64,000 bases of DNA from Bradyrhizobium barranii subsp. barranii (GCF_017565645.3 NZ_CP086136.1:4013501-4077500); one strand, 5' to 3'. Numbered from the stretch's first letter, positions 1 to 9,350 are shown. Notes: generated from the letters alone by a model not told the origin. Made by a program: numbers and translations.

Positions 1-2
1 TC

Positions 3-746
3 CATGTGTCCACGGCCGAAGGCGCGAAGGTGATCCGCGATTCGCGCGGGCAGGGGTTGAAGGTCTTCGCCGAGACCTGTCCGCAATATCTGTTCCTCAC
101 GGCAAACGATCTCGACAAGCCTGGCGCCGAGGGGGCCAAGTGGATGTGCAGCCCGCCGCCGCGCACGCATGCGGATCAGGAGGCGCTGTGGCAGGCGCTG
201 TCGCTCGGCGATCTCCAGACCATCTCGTCCGATCATGCGCCCTATCGCTACGACGAGACCGGCAAGCTGCGCGCCGGCCCCAATCCGAACTTCAAGCAGG
301 TGGCCAACGGCCTGCCGGGCCTGGAACTGCGGCTGCCGCTGCTGTTCGACGCGATGGTGTCGAAGGGGCGGCTCGGCCTTGAAAAGTTCGTCGAATTGAC
401 TTCGACCGCGCCGGCAAAAATCTACAATCTGCATCCGCGCAAGGGCTCGATCGCGGTCGGCGCCGATGCCGATATCGCGATCTGGGATCCTAATCGCGAG
501 ACTGTGATCGCCGACGAGATGATGCACGACCTCGCCGGCTACACGCCGTTCGCGGGCCGCAAGCTGAAGGGCTGGCCGGTTAGCGTTCTCTCGCGCGGCC
601 GGGTGATCATCGACGGCAACAGGTGTCTTGCGGACGCCGGCAGCGGAAAATTCCTGGCGCGCAGCGGCGGCGAGGCGGCAAAGCCCACCGGCCGGCTCGT
701 TGCCGACATGGATCCGGAGCGGAATTTCGGGGCAAAGCTACTGTGA
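3..746 (+). CDS. Hydantoinase/dihydropyrimidinase, C-terminal part (5' end outside window)
   Basis: This is the last ~247 residues of a cyclic amide hydrolase of the D-hydantoinase/dihydropyrimidinase/allantoinase superfamily, which opens hydantoin or dihydropyrimidine rings with a binuclear metal centre. The reading frame is open to the left edge, so the gene begins outside the window. The first complete codon is His in an HVST motif, which in this family is a zinc-ligand His. The SSDHAPY motif near residue 77 supplies the conserved metal-binding Asp. The C-terminus has the usual K-GSI-VGADAD-AIWDP beta-sandwich. A GTG at position 6 is not a credible start because it would remove the ligand His. 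The gene is followed 16 bp later by an epimerase gene on the same strand, suggesting an operon. The exact substrate cannot be told. Confidence 0.9.
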   Translation, partial: HVSTAEGAKVIRDSRGQGLKVFAETCPQYLFLTANDLDKPGAEGAKWMCSPPPRTHADQEALWQALSLGDLQTISSDHAPYRYDETGKLRAGPNPNFKQVANGLPGLELRLPLLFDAMVSKGRLGLEKFVELTSTAPAKIYNLHPRKGSIAVGADADIAIWDPNRETVIADEMMHDLAGYTPFAGRKLKGWPVSVLSRGRVIIDGNRCLADAGSGKFLARSGGEAAKPTGRLVADMDPERNFGAKLL

Positions 747-762
747 TGGTGGATCGCGCGCG

Positions 763-1737
763 ATGAAGATCGTCATCTTCGGCGGCACCGGCTTTGTCGG
801 CCTCAATCTTGCCGAGGTGCTGCTCGCGCGCGGGCATGACGTGACGCTGTATGACCGCGCAGAGTTGCCGCCATCAGCGCGGCGAACTCTCGCGGATTAC
901 GGCGCACGGCTCAACGCCGTGCAGGGCGATATCACCGACGCAGACGCCATCGACGCCCTCATTGCTGCGGGCTGCGATGCGATCGTGCTGGGCGCCGCGG
1001 TGACGGCCGGCGATGAACTCGAGCGAGCGTCGACCGCGCGCGTTCTCGAGATCAATGTGATGGCGCAAATCCCGATCCTGCTCGCGGCGATCCGTCATGG
1101 CGTTCGCCGTGTCGTCAATCTGTCGTCGGCCTCGGCTTATGGCGCATCCGGTGGGCGGGTCGAGATTCTGGACGAGGAGACGCGCTGCCATCCCATCTCG
1201 TTCTATGCGATCAGCAAGTTCACCTCGGAGCGCTCTGTCGCTCGCCATGCCGAACTCTTTGGCGGCGATTTCCTGAGCGTGCGGTTGACTGCGGTGTTCG
1301 GGCCGTGGGAGCGACCCGGTTCAGTGCGCGATACACCGAGCCTCCAGTATCAGATCCTGGCCGCATTCGCTCGCGGTGAGCCGGCGATCATGCCGGGGCC
1401 GGGTATGCGAGACTGGACCTACGCGCCGGACGCTGCCGAAGCGGTCGCGATTCTGGTCGAGGCCGAGCGCCCTCGTCACCAGCTGTACAACATTTCGAAC
1501 GGCGGGGCGTGGCCCGCATTGCAATGGGGCGAGGCGTTCGCGGCGTTGCATCCCGGCCTGGAGTGCCGGCTCGCGGCACCCGGAGAAAAGACCGCCATAA
1601 AGCTGCACGGGCCGGCTCGCGCGCCGCTCGCGGTGAACCGGATGGCGGACGAATTCGGCTGGCGCGCGCGGTTCGGCTGTGCCGAGTCCGCCGCGGCGAT
1701 GAGCGCCTGGTTGACCCAGCACAAGGAGTGGATCTGA
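763..1737 (+). CDS. NAD-dependent epimerase/dehydratase family protein
   Basis: This 324-residue extended short-chain dehydrogenase/reductase has the Rossmann motif GGTGFVG at residues 7-13 and the catalytic YAISK (Tyr148, Lys152), preceded by a conserved Ser-rich SSASAYG. The family binds NAD(P) and usually acts on nucleotide sugars, lactones or related carbonyl compounds in the cytosol. I chose ATG 763 because MKIVIFGGTGF matches typical N-termini; the frame is open further upstream but that part overlaps the hydantoinase gene and looks non-coding. The gene sits between the hydantoinase gene and an SDR gene, 1 bp before the latter, so it probably belongs to the same catabolic operon. The substrate is unknown. 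Confidence 0.85.
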   Translation: MKIVIFGGTGFVGLNLAEVLLARGHDVTLYDRAELPPSARRTLADYGARLNAVQGDITDADAIDALIAAGCDAIVLGAAVTAGDELERASTARVLEINVMAQIPILLAAIRHGVRRVVNLSSASAYGASGGRVEILDEETRCHPISFYAISKFTSERSVARHAELFGGDFLSVRLTAVFGPWERPGSVRDTPSLQYQILAAFARGEPAIMPGPGMRDWTYAPDAAEAVAILVEAERPRHQLYNISNGGAWPALQWGEAFAALHPGLECRLAAPGEKTAIKLHGPARAPLAVNRMADEFGWRARFGCAESAAAMSAWLTQHKEWI

Positions 1738-1738
1738 G

Positions 1739-2488
1739 ATGCGGCTGCAAGGGCGCACGGCCATCATCACGGGAGCAGCTTCGGGCATTGGCCGTGCCAG
1801 CGCAAAGCTGTTTGCGGAGGAGGGCGCGCAGCTTGCTTTGGTCGATCGCGATGCCGCCGGCCTCCAGGAGACGCTGAGTCTGGTCGGCGAGGCAACGACG
1901 CATGTCGGCGATGTCGGTGACGCCGGTTTCGCGGAGACCGTTGTCAGCGATGTCGTGGCGCGGCTCGGCCGGCTCGATATTCTGATGACCGCGGCGGGCT
2001 TCTCCTGCGGTGGCACGGTGCTGACGACGACCCTGGAAGACTGGGACGCGGTGTTCCGCGCCAATGTCGGGGGCACGTGGCTGTGGGCGCGCGCGGCGGT
2101 GCCGCAGATGCAGCAGCAGAAGAGCGGCTCGATCATCACGCTGGCGTCGCAGCTTGCGATCGCCGGCGGCAAGGGCAACAGTGCCTATATCGCCGCCAAG
2201 GGTGCGATCGTCAGCCTGACGCGCACCATGGCGGTCGATTTCGCGACCGACGGCATCCGTGTCAACGCGATTGCGCCCGGCGCAATCGACACGCCGATGC
2301 TGCGCCGCAGCTTTGCCCGCCACGCCAATTCGGACGAGGTGCGCGAAGCCTCCCGCAATCGCCACGCCATGAAGCGGTTCGGTGAGGCGGAAGAGATCGC
2401 GCAGACCGCGCTGCATCTCGCCAGTGATGCGTCTTCGTTCACGACCGGCACCGTGATGGTGGTTGACGGAGGCTGGCTCGCGGCATGA
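1739..2488 (+). CDS. Short-chain dehydrogenase/reductase (SDR)
   Basis: This 249-residue classical SDR has the coenzyme motif TGAASGIG at residues 11-18 and the catalytic Tyr150-x3-Lys154 (YIAAK), preceded by a Ser in SQLAI. The PGAIDTPM segment after the active site and the C-terminal VDGGW are normal for the family. It should oxidise or reduce an alcohol/ketone with NAD(P). The start lies 1 bp after the preceding epimerase stop, and its own stop overlaps the next ATG (ATGA at 2485-2488), so translation of these genes is probably coupled. The substrate cannot be assigned from sequence; FabG-like activity is possible but the operon points to catabolism. Confidence 0.9.
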   Translation: MRLQGRTAIITGAASGIGRASAKLFAEEGAQLALVDRDAAGLQETLSLVGEATTHVGDVGDAGFAETVVSDVVARLGRLDILMTAAGFSCGGTVLTTTLEDWDAVFRANVGGTWLWARAAVPQMQQQKSGSIITLASQLAIAGGKGNSAYIAAKGAIVSLTRTMAVDFATDGIRVNAIAPGAIDTPMLRRSFARHANSDEVREASRNRHAMKRFGEAEEIAQTALHLASDASSFTTGTVMVVDGGWLAA

Positions 2489-3921
2489 GCGACGCGCTGG
2501 CAAAGCTTGAAGCGACCGTGCGCGCCGATCTCGCGATGATCGCGCATCCCGGCGCTGCCTGGCTCGAGCCGAAGACGGGGCCGGATGGCAAGCCCGCGCT
2601 CGATGTTCTCATCATCGGCGCCGGCCAGTCCGGTATCGCCATCGGCTTCGGCCTGATGCGCTCGCGCGTCAGCAACATCCTGCTGCTCGACAAGGCCGAG
2701 GAGGGGAAGGAGGGCCCGTGGCTCAGCTATGCCCGCATGCCGACGCTGCGCAGCCCGAAAGATTACACTGGCCCGGACCTCGATATTCCCAGCCTGACCT
2801 ATCAGTCCTGGCACGAAGCCCGTTTCGGCAAGGAGAGCTGGCAGGAGCTGAATCTGATCCTGAGAGAGCATTGGGCGGACTATCTGCTCTGGCTGCGACG
2901 CACGATCGGTCTGCCCGTGCGCAACGGCTGCGAACTTCTGGAGATTGCGCCTGCGTCAGGCGGTCTGCTCGCCGCGCGTGTGAGACGCGCCGATGGCGTC
3001 GGGACGCTCTATGCCCGCAAGATCGTGCTGGCGACGGGGCAGGAGGGCATGGGCGACTGGATGATTCCCGAGCCCCTGCGCGATCTGCCGGCAGATTCGG
3101 TCGCAACTGTTGCCGACGACATCGACTTCGAAAGCCTGCGCGGCAAGCGCGTCGCGGTGATCGGCGCCGGCGCGTCCGCCTTCGACAATGCAGCGACCGC
3201 GCTGGAGGCAGGCGCGGCGGAGGTGCATCTGCTCTGCCGCCGCGCTCAGATCCAGGTGATCCAGCCCTATCGCTGGCTCACCTTTCGCGGCTTCCTGCGC
3301 CATCTCAGCGATCTCGACGATGCCTGGCGCTGGCGCTTCATGCGCAAAATCCTCGAAATGCGCGAGGGATTTCCGCAGCCGACTTACGACCGCTGCGCGC
3401 GTCACGCCAATTTCACACTGCACGAAGGCGCGCCGGTCGAGGGCACCAGGCAAACCGATGGCGGTGTCGAATTGCACACGCCACGCGGCGCCATCACCGC
3501 GGATTTCGTCATTTGCGGCACCGGCATCGACATGAACTTCGCCGGCCGCGGCGAGCTCGCCAAATTTGCCGGCAATATCGCGACCTGGGCCGATCGCTAT
3601 CAGCCGCCTTCGAGCGAGCACAACGCGCGGCTCGGCCGCTTTCCCTATCTCGCTGACGATTACGCCTTCACCGAGCGTGCGTCAGGCGAGACGCCGTGGA
3701 TCTCCGACATCCATCTGTTCGCCATTGCCTCCACCATGAGTTTTGGTCCGTCGGGATCGTCGATCAATGCGATGACGACCGCCATTCCCAAGCTGGTCAA
3801 TGGCCTGACGCGCGGCTTGTTTCGCGCCGATGTTGAACGCCACTGGGCTTCGCTCAGCGCCTACGACGTGCCGCAGGCCGTGGTTGCGCGGCCCGCGCGA
3901 ACAATGGAGGAATCGCGATGA
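2485..3921 (+). CDS. FAD-dependent NAD(P)-binding oxidoreductase, flavin monooxygenase-like
   Basis: This 478-residue protein has two dinucleotide-binding motifs, GAGQSG at residues 45-50 (FAD) and GAGASA near residue 227 (NAD(P)H), the arrangement of class B flavoprotein monooxygenases and related oxidoreductases. A late ATG motif (ICGTGIDMNF) is typical of the FAD domain. About 40 residues precede the FAD motif, longer than in many relatives. The start codon overlaps the stop of the upstream SDR (ATGA). It ends the catabolic part of this operon and is followed by two ABC importer cassettes, so it may oxidise an imported N- or S-containing compound. This is inference; no substrate-specific motif was recognised. 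Confidence 0.85.
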   Translation: MSDALAKLEATVRADLAMIAHPGAAWLEPKTGPDGKPALDVLIIGAGQSGIAIGFGLMRSRVSNILLLDKAEEGKEGPWLSYARMPTLRSPKDYTGPDLDIPSLTYQSWHEARFGKESWQELNLILREHWADYLLWLRRTIGLPVRNGCELLEIAPASGGLLAARVRRADGVGTLYARKIVLATGQEGMGDWMIPEPLRDLPADSVATVADDIDFESLRGKRVAVIGAGASAFDNAATALEAGAAEVHLLCRRAQIQVIQPYRWLTFRGFLRHLSDLDDAWRWRFMRKILEMREGFPQPTYDRCARHANFTLHEGAPVEGTRQTDGGVELHTPRGAITADFVICGTGIDMNFAGRGELAKFAGNIATWADRYQPPSSEHNARLGRFPYLADDYAFTERASGETPWISDIHLFAIASTMSFGPSGSSINAMTTAIPKLVNGLTRGLFRADVERHWASLSAYDVPQAVVARPARTMEESR

Positions 3922-3960
3922 TCATCCATGCACCGCCGCGACGAAGCGCCTCTGCGGGAT

Positions 3961-3976
3961 TGGCGCGCAACTTGCT
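3961..3976 (+). promoter_or_regulatory. Candidate sigma-54 (-24/-12) promoter
   Basis: TGGCGCGCAACTTGCT matches the RpoN consensus TGGCACGrNNNTTGCW with exact spacing: GG at 3962-3963 and GC at 3974-3975. Only the A of TGGCA and the purine differ. It lies 53 bp before the ATG of the first ABC binding-protein gene, so a transcript would start near 3987. No activator site was identified. Confidence 0.55.
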
Positions 3977-4028
3977 TCTTTCTTGACCTGCCTTGCTGGC
4001 GTTCTTGCCGAAATTTTGGGGAAAACGA

Positions 4029-5634
4029 ATGCGTTTTGTGTCTTTCAGGCCCGCGGCCTCAGTCCTCGCCACCACTGCGCTGTTGCTCATTGCCACCGCG
4101 CCTTCGAAGGCACAGACCAGGGCGGAGACGTTGCGCTACGTCACGGGATCAGCGGTCAACACGCTCGATCCCAACATCCCCGGATCGACGCGCGAATCCT
4201 TCGCGCTGAGCATGAGCACCTACGATCGGCTGGTGGCGTTCGGCCGCAAGCAGCTCAACGGCAAATGGGTGTTCGATCTCGACACGATCACCGGCGAGCT
4301 CGCCGAATCCTACGATGTCAGCCCCGATGGACTGAAGCTGACCTTCCGCCTGCGCAAGGACGCCAAGTTCCAGGATGGCTCGCCCGTCACGGCCGAGGAC
4401 GTGAAATGGTCGCTCGATCGCTGCGTCACCGCGCCGATCCTCGGCAAGGCCCAGCTCCTGACGGGTTCGTTGACGTCGGCGGACCAGTTCAAGGTGATCG
4501 ATCCCCTCACCATCGAGGTGACGCTGCCGAAACCCGACAAGCTCGCGCTGCCCAATCTCGCCACCGTCTATCCCCTGGATCATCAACTCGAAGGTGGCAA
4601 AAGAGCACGCGACGCCGGATGATCCCTGGGCCACCGCATGGCTGAAGGAGCACACCGCCGGCAGCGGTGCTTATGTGGTCGAGACCTTCAAGCCGGGCGA
4701 GCAGGTCATCCTCAAGCGCGACGAGACCTGGAACCGCGGTTCGGCCAACAAGCCCGCATTCTTCAAGCGCGTGATTATTCAGTCCGTGCCGGAGCCGGCG
4801 ACCCGCGCCAATCTCGTCGAGCGCGGCGATGCCGACCTCGTCGTCGATCTCCAGGCCAGCGACGTGCAGTCGCTCGAGGCCAAGGGCAAGCTCAAGGTGG
4901 TCTCGACCCCGCAGTACAATGCGATCACCTATGTCTCGATGAACAACCAGATGCCGCCCTTCGACAACGTCAATGTCCGCCGTGCCATCGCTTACGCGCT
5001 GCCCTATGACGACATGTTCAAGGCCGCCCAGTTCGGCCGCGGCGCGACCTGGCCGGACGGCAAGCCGCTGAACGGCATCTATCCTTTCCAGCAGCCCGTG
5101 AAGGTCGACCTCGACAAGGCAAGGGAATATCTCAAGGCGGCCGGGCTCCCCGAGGGTTTCTCGACTACCTTCAGCTTCAACGTCGGCCAGTCCTCGACCG
5201 CGGAGCCGATGGCCGCGCTGGTGAAGGAGTCACTCGGCAAGATCGGGATCAAGGTCGACATCCAGAAGCTGCCGGACGCGCAGATGTCCACGCAGATCAA
5301 CGAGAAGAAGCTTCCCTTCTACACCGAGGGCATCGTAGCGTGGCTGCCGTCGACCGATTATTTCTACCGCAACTTCTACACCGGCAATCAGCGCTGGAAT
5401 TACAGCTCGATCAACAACCCGGATCTTGCCGCAATCGCGCAGGAGGCGCGTTTCGAGCCGGACAAGGCCAAGTATGAGGACGCCGGCCGCAAGCTCAACG
5501 CGATGCATGTCGATCTGATGCCGCAGATCATGCTGTGGCAGCCGAACCAGGATGCGGTGATGGCGTCGTCGGTCGAAGGCTACACCTACGAGTTCCACCG
5601 CCAGGTCGACTATCGCGACGTCAGCCGCAAGTGA
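4029..5634 (+). pseudogene. ABC transporter substrate-binding protein, SBP_bac_5 (oligopeptide) family, frameshifted
   Basis: This gene encodes a periplasmic binding protein of the DppA/OppA type that would deliver a peptide-like or other polar solute to the permease encoded next. The N-terminus (MRFVSFRP...PSKAQT) is a Sec signal peptide. The coding frame breaks near 4572: the first frame runs to a stop at 4622, and family-typical sequence (INSKVAKEHATPDDPWATAW) continues in another frame to 5634. Removing one C from the CCCC run at 4572-4575 restores one frame reading TVYPWIINSKVAKEH, giving about 534 residues, normal for the family. So it carries a one-base insertion, either a real lesion or a base-calling error. 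I chose ATG 4029 over an upstream TTG because the signal peptide begins there. Confidence 0.8.
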
Positions 5635-5662
5635 CATCGGACAACGAGAGGAGCTCTCAGAG

Positions 5663-6697
5663 GTGACGACCGGTCTTGGTGCAACCATGGTGCGGGCGGG
5701 CAGGCGGCTTCTGTCGTCGCTGCCAGCGCTGTTCGGTGTGCTGGTGTTCACCTTTCTGCTGATGCGCGTGCTGCCCGGTGACCCCGCGGTGTTCTTCGCC
5801 TCGGGGCCGAATGCCGGCAAGGAGGAGATCGAGCAGATCCGCAAGCAGATGGGGCTCGACAGGTCGGTGCCGGAGCAGCTCGTGTTCTATCTCTCTGACA
5901 TCGGCCACGGCAATCTCGGCCGCTCCATGATGACGGGACAGCCGGTGCTGAAGGACCTGCGCGAACGGCTGCCGGCTTCGCTGGAGCTCACCTTCACGGC
6001 GCTCCTGATCGCGCTGATCGCGGCGGTACCGCTCGGCGTTGTCGCAGCCTTGAAGCCCGGCTCGATCGTCGATCACGGCGTGCGGCTGTTCTGCGCGCTC
6101 GGCGTCTGCGTGCCGACTTTCGTCTCGGGCCTGCTGTTGATCTATGTCTTCTACTACCTGCTCGGGCTCGCGCCTGATCCGACCGGGCGGATCGACGTGT
6201 TCACTTCGCTGCCGCCGCAACGGACCGGGTTCCTGTCGATCGATTTCCTGCTGGCGGGAGATATCGAGGGCTGGTGGGCGGCCTGCAAGCAGTTGATTCT
6301 GCCGGCGGTGAGCATGGCGCTGTTCGTGATCGCGCCGCTGGCGCGGATCACGCGGGCCTCGATGCTGGTCTCGCTCGGCAGCGATTTCGTCCGCACCGCG
6401 CGCTCGGTCGGATTGTCCTGGCACAAGGTGGTCGTCACTTATGCGCTGCGGAACGCGATCCTGCCCGTCATCACCATCGCCGGCATCGTGTTCTCGACCA
6501 TGCTGGGCGCCAATGTCCTGGTGGAGAAGGTGTTCTCCTGGCCGGGCGTCGCTTCCTACGCGCTCGATGCGCTCTTATCCTCCGACTATGCGCCGGTGCA
6601 GGGTTTCGTGCTGCTGATGGCCAGCCTGTTCGTGCTGGTCAATCTCGTGGTCGACATCTGCTACGGCATCGCCGATCCCAGGGTGTCAATCGAATGA
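5663..6697 (+). CDS. ABC transporter permease, DppB/OppB type
   Basis: This 344-residue inner-membrane protein has several hydrophobic segments. It has the family's N-terminal signature FLLMRVLPGDPAVFF and the cytoplasmic EAA-like loop (TRASMLVSLGSDFVRTARSVGLS), which docks on the ATPase. It forms half of the translocation channel with the DppC-type partner encoded next. The GTG start at 5663 has a good AGGAG about 9 bp upstream. The C-terminal DPRVSIE is a typical DppB ending. The stop overlaps the next start (ATGA). An extra loop of about 30 residues (PDPTGRIDVFTSLPPQRTG) lies between membrane segments, as in many dipeptide permeases. Confidence 0.93.
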   Translation: MTTGLGATMVRAGRRLLSSLPALFGVLVFTFLLMRVLPGDPAVFFASGPNAGKEEIEQIRKQMGLDRSVPEQLVFYLSDIGHGNLGRSMMTGQPVLKDLRERLPASLELTFTALLIALIAAVPLGVVAALKPGSIVDHGVRLFCALGVCVPTFVSGLLLIYVFYYLLGLAPDPTGRIDVFTSLPPQRTGFLSIDFLLAGDIEGWWAACKQLILPAVSMALFVIAPLARITRASMLVSLGSDFVRTARSVGLSWHKVVVTYALRNAILPVITIAGIVFSTMLGANVLVEKVFSWPGVASYALDALLSSDYAPVQGFVLLMASLFVLVNLVVDICYGIADPRVSIE

Positions 6698-7542
6698 CCA
6701 GCGCAACTCTCCGCCATTCGGTCTGGATTCTGCGCGGCAATCCGCTCACCGCCGTTGCCGCGGCCGGCGTTGCGCTGTTCGTCCTGATTGCGATCTTCGG
6801 GCCTTGGATCGTGCCCTATGATCCCGTGGTCTCCAATGTCTCGGAGGCGCTTTTGCCGCCGAGCGCGGCCCATCTCGCCGGCACCGACCAGCTCGGCCGC
6901 GATGTGTTCAGCCGCCTCATCATCGCCGCGCGCCTCGATCTTGCCATTGCGGTTTCCGCGGTCGGCATCTCCTTCGTGATCGGCGCCGTCGTCGGCGCGT
7001 TCTGCGGCTATGCCGGCGGCAAGCTCGACCGTGGCGTCGGCCGCTTCGTCGATGTGATGATGGCCTTTCCGCTGTTCGTGCTGGCGATGGCGATGGTTGC
7101 CGCCCTGGGCAACCGGATTGAGAACATCGTGATCGCGACTGCGATCATCAATCTTCCGTTCTACATCCGCTTCGCACGCGCCGAGGTCAACGTTCGCCGC
7201 AATGTCGGCTGGGTTGAAGCCGCGCGCGCCTGCGGCGAGAGCCATTTCTCGGTGGTGCTGCGCTTCCTGCTGCCGAACATCCTGCCGGCGATGGCGGTGC
7301 AGATCTCGCTCAATCTCGGCTGGGCCATTCTCAATGCCGCCGGCCTGTCCTTCATCGGTCTCGGCGTCAAGCCGCCGACGCCGGAATGGGGCATCATGGT
7401 CGCGGAAGGGGCACGCTTCATCTCGACCGGGCGATGGTGGCTGGTGGCGTTTCCGGGCCTTGCGCTGATGATGGCCGTGCTGTGCTTCAATCTTCTCGGT
7501 GACGGGATGCGGGACATTCTCGACCCGCGGATGCGCACATGA
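6694..7542 (+). CDS. ABC transporter permease, DppC/OppC type
   Basis: This 282-residue inner-membrane permease pairs with the DppB-type protein encoded just upstream. Recognisable features are the N-terminal membrane anchor, the HLAGTDQLGRDVFSRLI motif characteristic of DppC/OppC, the EAA loop (ARAEVNVRRNVGWVEAARACGES) and the C-terminal GDGMRDILDPRMRT. The ATG at 6694 overlaps the stop of the upstream permease. The same frame is open further upstream, but that part reads as an antisense-like shadow of the first permease. It overlaps the ATPase gene by an ATGA, so the cassette is translationally coupled throughout. Confidence 0.93.
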   Translation: MTSATLRHSVWILRGNPLTAVAAAGVALFVLIAIFGPWIVPYDPVVSNVSEALLPPSAAHLAGTDQLGRDVFSRLIIAARLDLAIAVSAVGISFVIGAVVGAFCGYAGGKLDRGVGRFVDVMMAFPLFVLAMAMVAALGNRIENIVIATAIINLPFYIRFARAEVNVRRNVGWVEAARACGESHFSVVLRFLLPNILPAMAVQISLNLGWAILNAAGLSFIGLGVKPPTPEWGIMVAEGARFISTGRWWLVAFPGLALMMAVLCFNLLGDGMRDILDPRMRT

Positions 7543-9209
7543 GCGAGGAGCTGCTAGGGATCAACGACCTCCACGTCTCGTTCTCGACGCGGCGTGGCAT
7601 GGTCGAGGCCGTGCGCGGCGTGACGCTCTCGGTCGAGAAGGGCGAGATGCTCGGCCTCGTCGGCGAGAGCGGCTCGGGCAAGTCGGTCACCGGCTTCGCG
7701 ACCACGCGGCTGCTCGATGCGGCCGGGCGCGTCACCGGCGGCAAGATCCTGTTTCGCGGGCAGGACGTCACAAAACTCAGGGGCGATGATCTTCGTCAGC
7801 TCCAGGGCGCCGCGATGTCGATGATCTTCCAGAATCCGCGGGCCGCGCTCAACCCGATCCGCGCGATCGGCCTGCAGATCGCGGATGCGATCCTCACGCA
7901 TAAGAAGATATCGAAGGACGCCGCAGGCGCCGAGGCGCTCGAGCTGCTGCGCGCTGTCCAGATCCGCGACCCCGAGACGCGGATGAACGCTTATCCGCAT
8001 GAGCTGTCCGGCGGCATGTGCCAGCGCGTGATGATCGCGATCGCGATTTCCTGCAATCCCGCGCTGCTGATCGCCGACGAGCCGACCACCGGCCTCGACG
8101 TCACGACCCAGAAGGTGGTGATGGATCTGCTCGCAGACATTGCCGCCGCGCGCGGCATGGCGACGATCCTGATCACGCACGATCTCGGTCTCGCGGCGCG
8201 CTATTGCCGCCGCATCGCCGTGATGGAGCGCGGCCGCATCGTCGAGGAAGCGAGCCCCAAAAAGCTCTTCAGCGCACCGCAGCACGCCTATACCCGCCGC
8301 CTCGTTGCGGCATCGCCGACCGCGACGTCGCGGATCGAGGATCTCGTGACGGAGGAGGAGCGGGAACGGCATGCGACGATCGTCAGCAAGCCAAGGCAGG
8401 AGCTCCCGCACGGGACGCCACCGCTCCTCGAGGTGCGCAAGCTCGCCAAGCGTTTTGACCAGGGCTCCGCGGCGGTCGCGGATTTCTCGATGACGATGGC
8501 CGGCGGCGAGAGCGTCGGGCTCGTTGGCGAGTCCGGCTCCGGCAAGAGCACGACGTCGCGGATGATCTGCCGTCTTATCGATCCGAGCGAAGGCGATATC
8601 GTGTTCGACGGGCAGTCGATCGGCCACGTCGCCTCGCGCGACTTTCACCGTTCGCCCTTGCGCAAAGACATCCAGATGGTCTTCCAGGACCCGAACGAGA
8701 GCCTCAACCCGCGCTTCACGGCGTTCGACTGCATCGCCCATCCCTTGATGCGGCTCGACGGCATGCGTACGGGCGATGCGCTGCGCAAGCGGGTGGAGGA
8801 GTGCGCCGAGCGGGTGGGCTTGCCGCTCGATCTGCTGCCGCGCTTTCCGCACCAGCTCTCCGGCGGCCAGAAGGCCCGCGTCGGCATCGCCCGCGCCATC
8901 GCCTGCCGGCCGCGGCTCCTGGTGCTGGACGAGCCGACCGCCGCGCTCGACGTTTCGGTGCAGGCGGTGGTGCTGCAACTGCTCGACCGTTTGCGCCGCG
9001 AGAACGACATCGCGCTGCTGTTCGTCAGCCACGATCTCAATGTTGTGCGCATGCTCTGCGACCGCACCATCGTGCTGCGCAATGGCGGCATCGTGGAGCA
9101 GGGGGAGAGCCGGGCGCTGTTCGACAATCCCAAGACCGACTACACGCGCAAGCTGGTCGAGGCGATTCCGCATATCGAGACCGGACCGGCACTGGCGGCC
9201 GCGCTTTGA
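7539..9209 (+). CDS. ABC transporter ATP-binding protein, fused DppD-DppF (two nucleotide-binding domains)
   Basis: This 556-residue polypeptide carries both ATPase domains of an oligopeptide-type importer. Domain 1 has Walker A GESGSGKSV near residue 41, signature LSGGMCQR near 155 and Walker [13 protein letters not shown]. Domain 2 has GESGSGKST near 328, signature LSGGQKAR near 438 and LLVLDEPTAALD. Both look catalytically intact. The fused form resembles GsiA/YejF-type proteins. It ends the first ABC cassette; the second cassette downstream instead has two separate ATPases. The start overlaps the preceding permease stop. Substrate specificity comes from the binding protein and is unknown. 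Confidence 0.94.
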   Translation: MSEELLGINDLHVSFSTRRGMVEAVRGVTLSVEKGEMLGLVGESGSGKSVTGFATTRLLDAAGRVTGGKILFRGQDVTKLRGDDLRQLQGAAMSMIFQNPRAALNPIRAIGLQIADAILTHKKISKDAAGAEALELLRAVQIRDPETRMNAYPHELSGGMCQRVMIAIAISCNPALLIADEPTTGLDVTTQKVVMDLLADIAAARGMATILITHDLGLAARYCRRIAVMERGRIVEEASPKKLFSAPQHAYTRRLVAASPTATSRIEDLVTEEERERHATIVSKPRQELPHGTPPLLEVRKLAKRFDQGSAAVADFSMTMAGGESVGLVGESGSGKSTTSRMICRLIDPSEGDIVFDGQSIGHVASRDFHRSPLRKDIQMVFQDPNESLNPRFTAFDCIAHPLMRLDGMRTGDALRKRVEECAERVGLPLDLLPRFPHQLSGGQKARVGIARAIACRPRLLVLDEPTAALDVSVQAVVLQLLDRLRRENDIALLFVSHDLNVVRMLCDRTIVLRNGGIVEQGESRALFDNPKTDYTRKLVEAIPHIETGPALAAAL

Positions 9210-9262
9210 CGCCTGAACCGGTCGTAATCCAGATGAGATCCCGCTGGCGAAGGCCCGGTTAG

Positions 9263-9278
9263 TGGCATACCATTTGCA
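9263..9278 (+). promoter_or_regulatory. Candidate sigma-54 (-24/-12) promoter
   Basis: TGGCATACCATTTGCA keeps both invariant dinucleotides of the RpoN consensus at correct spacing: GG at 9264-9265 and GC at 9276-9277. It sits in the 141-bp gap between the fused ATPase gene and the second binding-protein gene, 72 bp before the ATG at 9351. The predicted start is near 9289. It is the second such element in the region. Confidence 0.55.
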
Positions 9279-9350
9279 CGCCAATGGGTTCTGGTTTCAC
9301 CTGCCTTTGGCCAACGATGGCCGGCATCACGGCACTACTGGGAGGATTTC

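Noticed and set aside
7554..9284. Long opposite-strand open frame over the fused ATPase gene
   Set aside because: It is a shadow of the real + strand gene in GC-rich DNA; it is His/Arg-rich with no family features, whereas the + strand has two full ABC domains.
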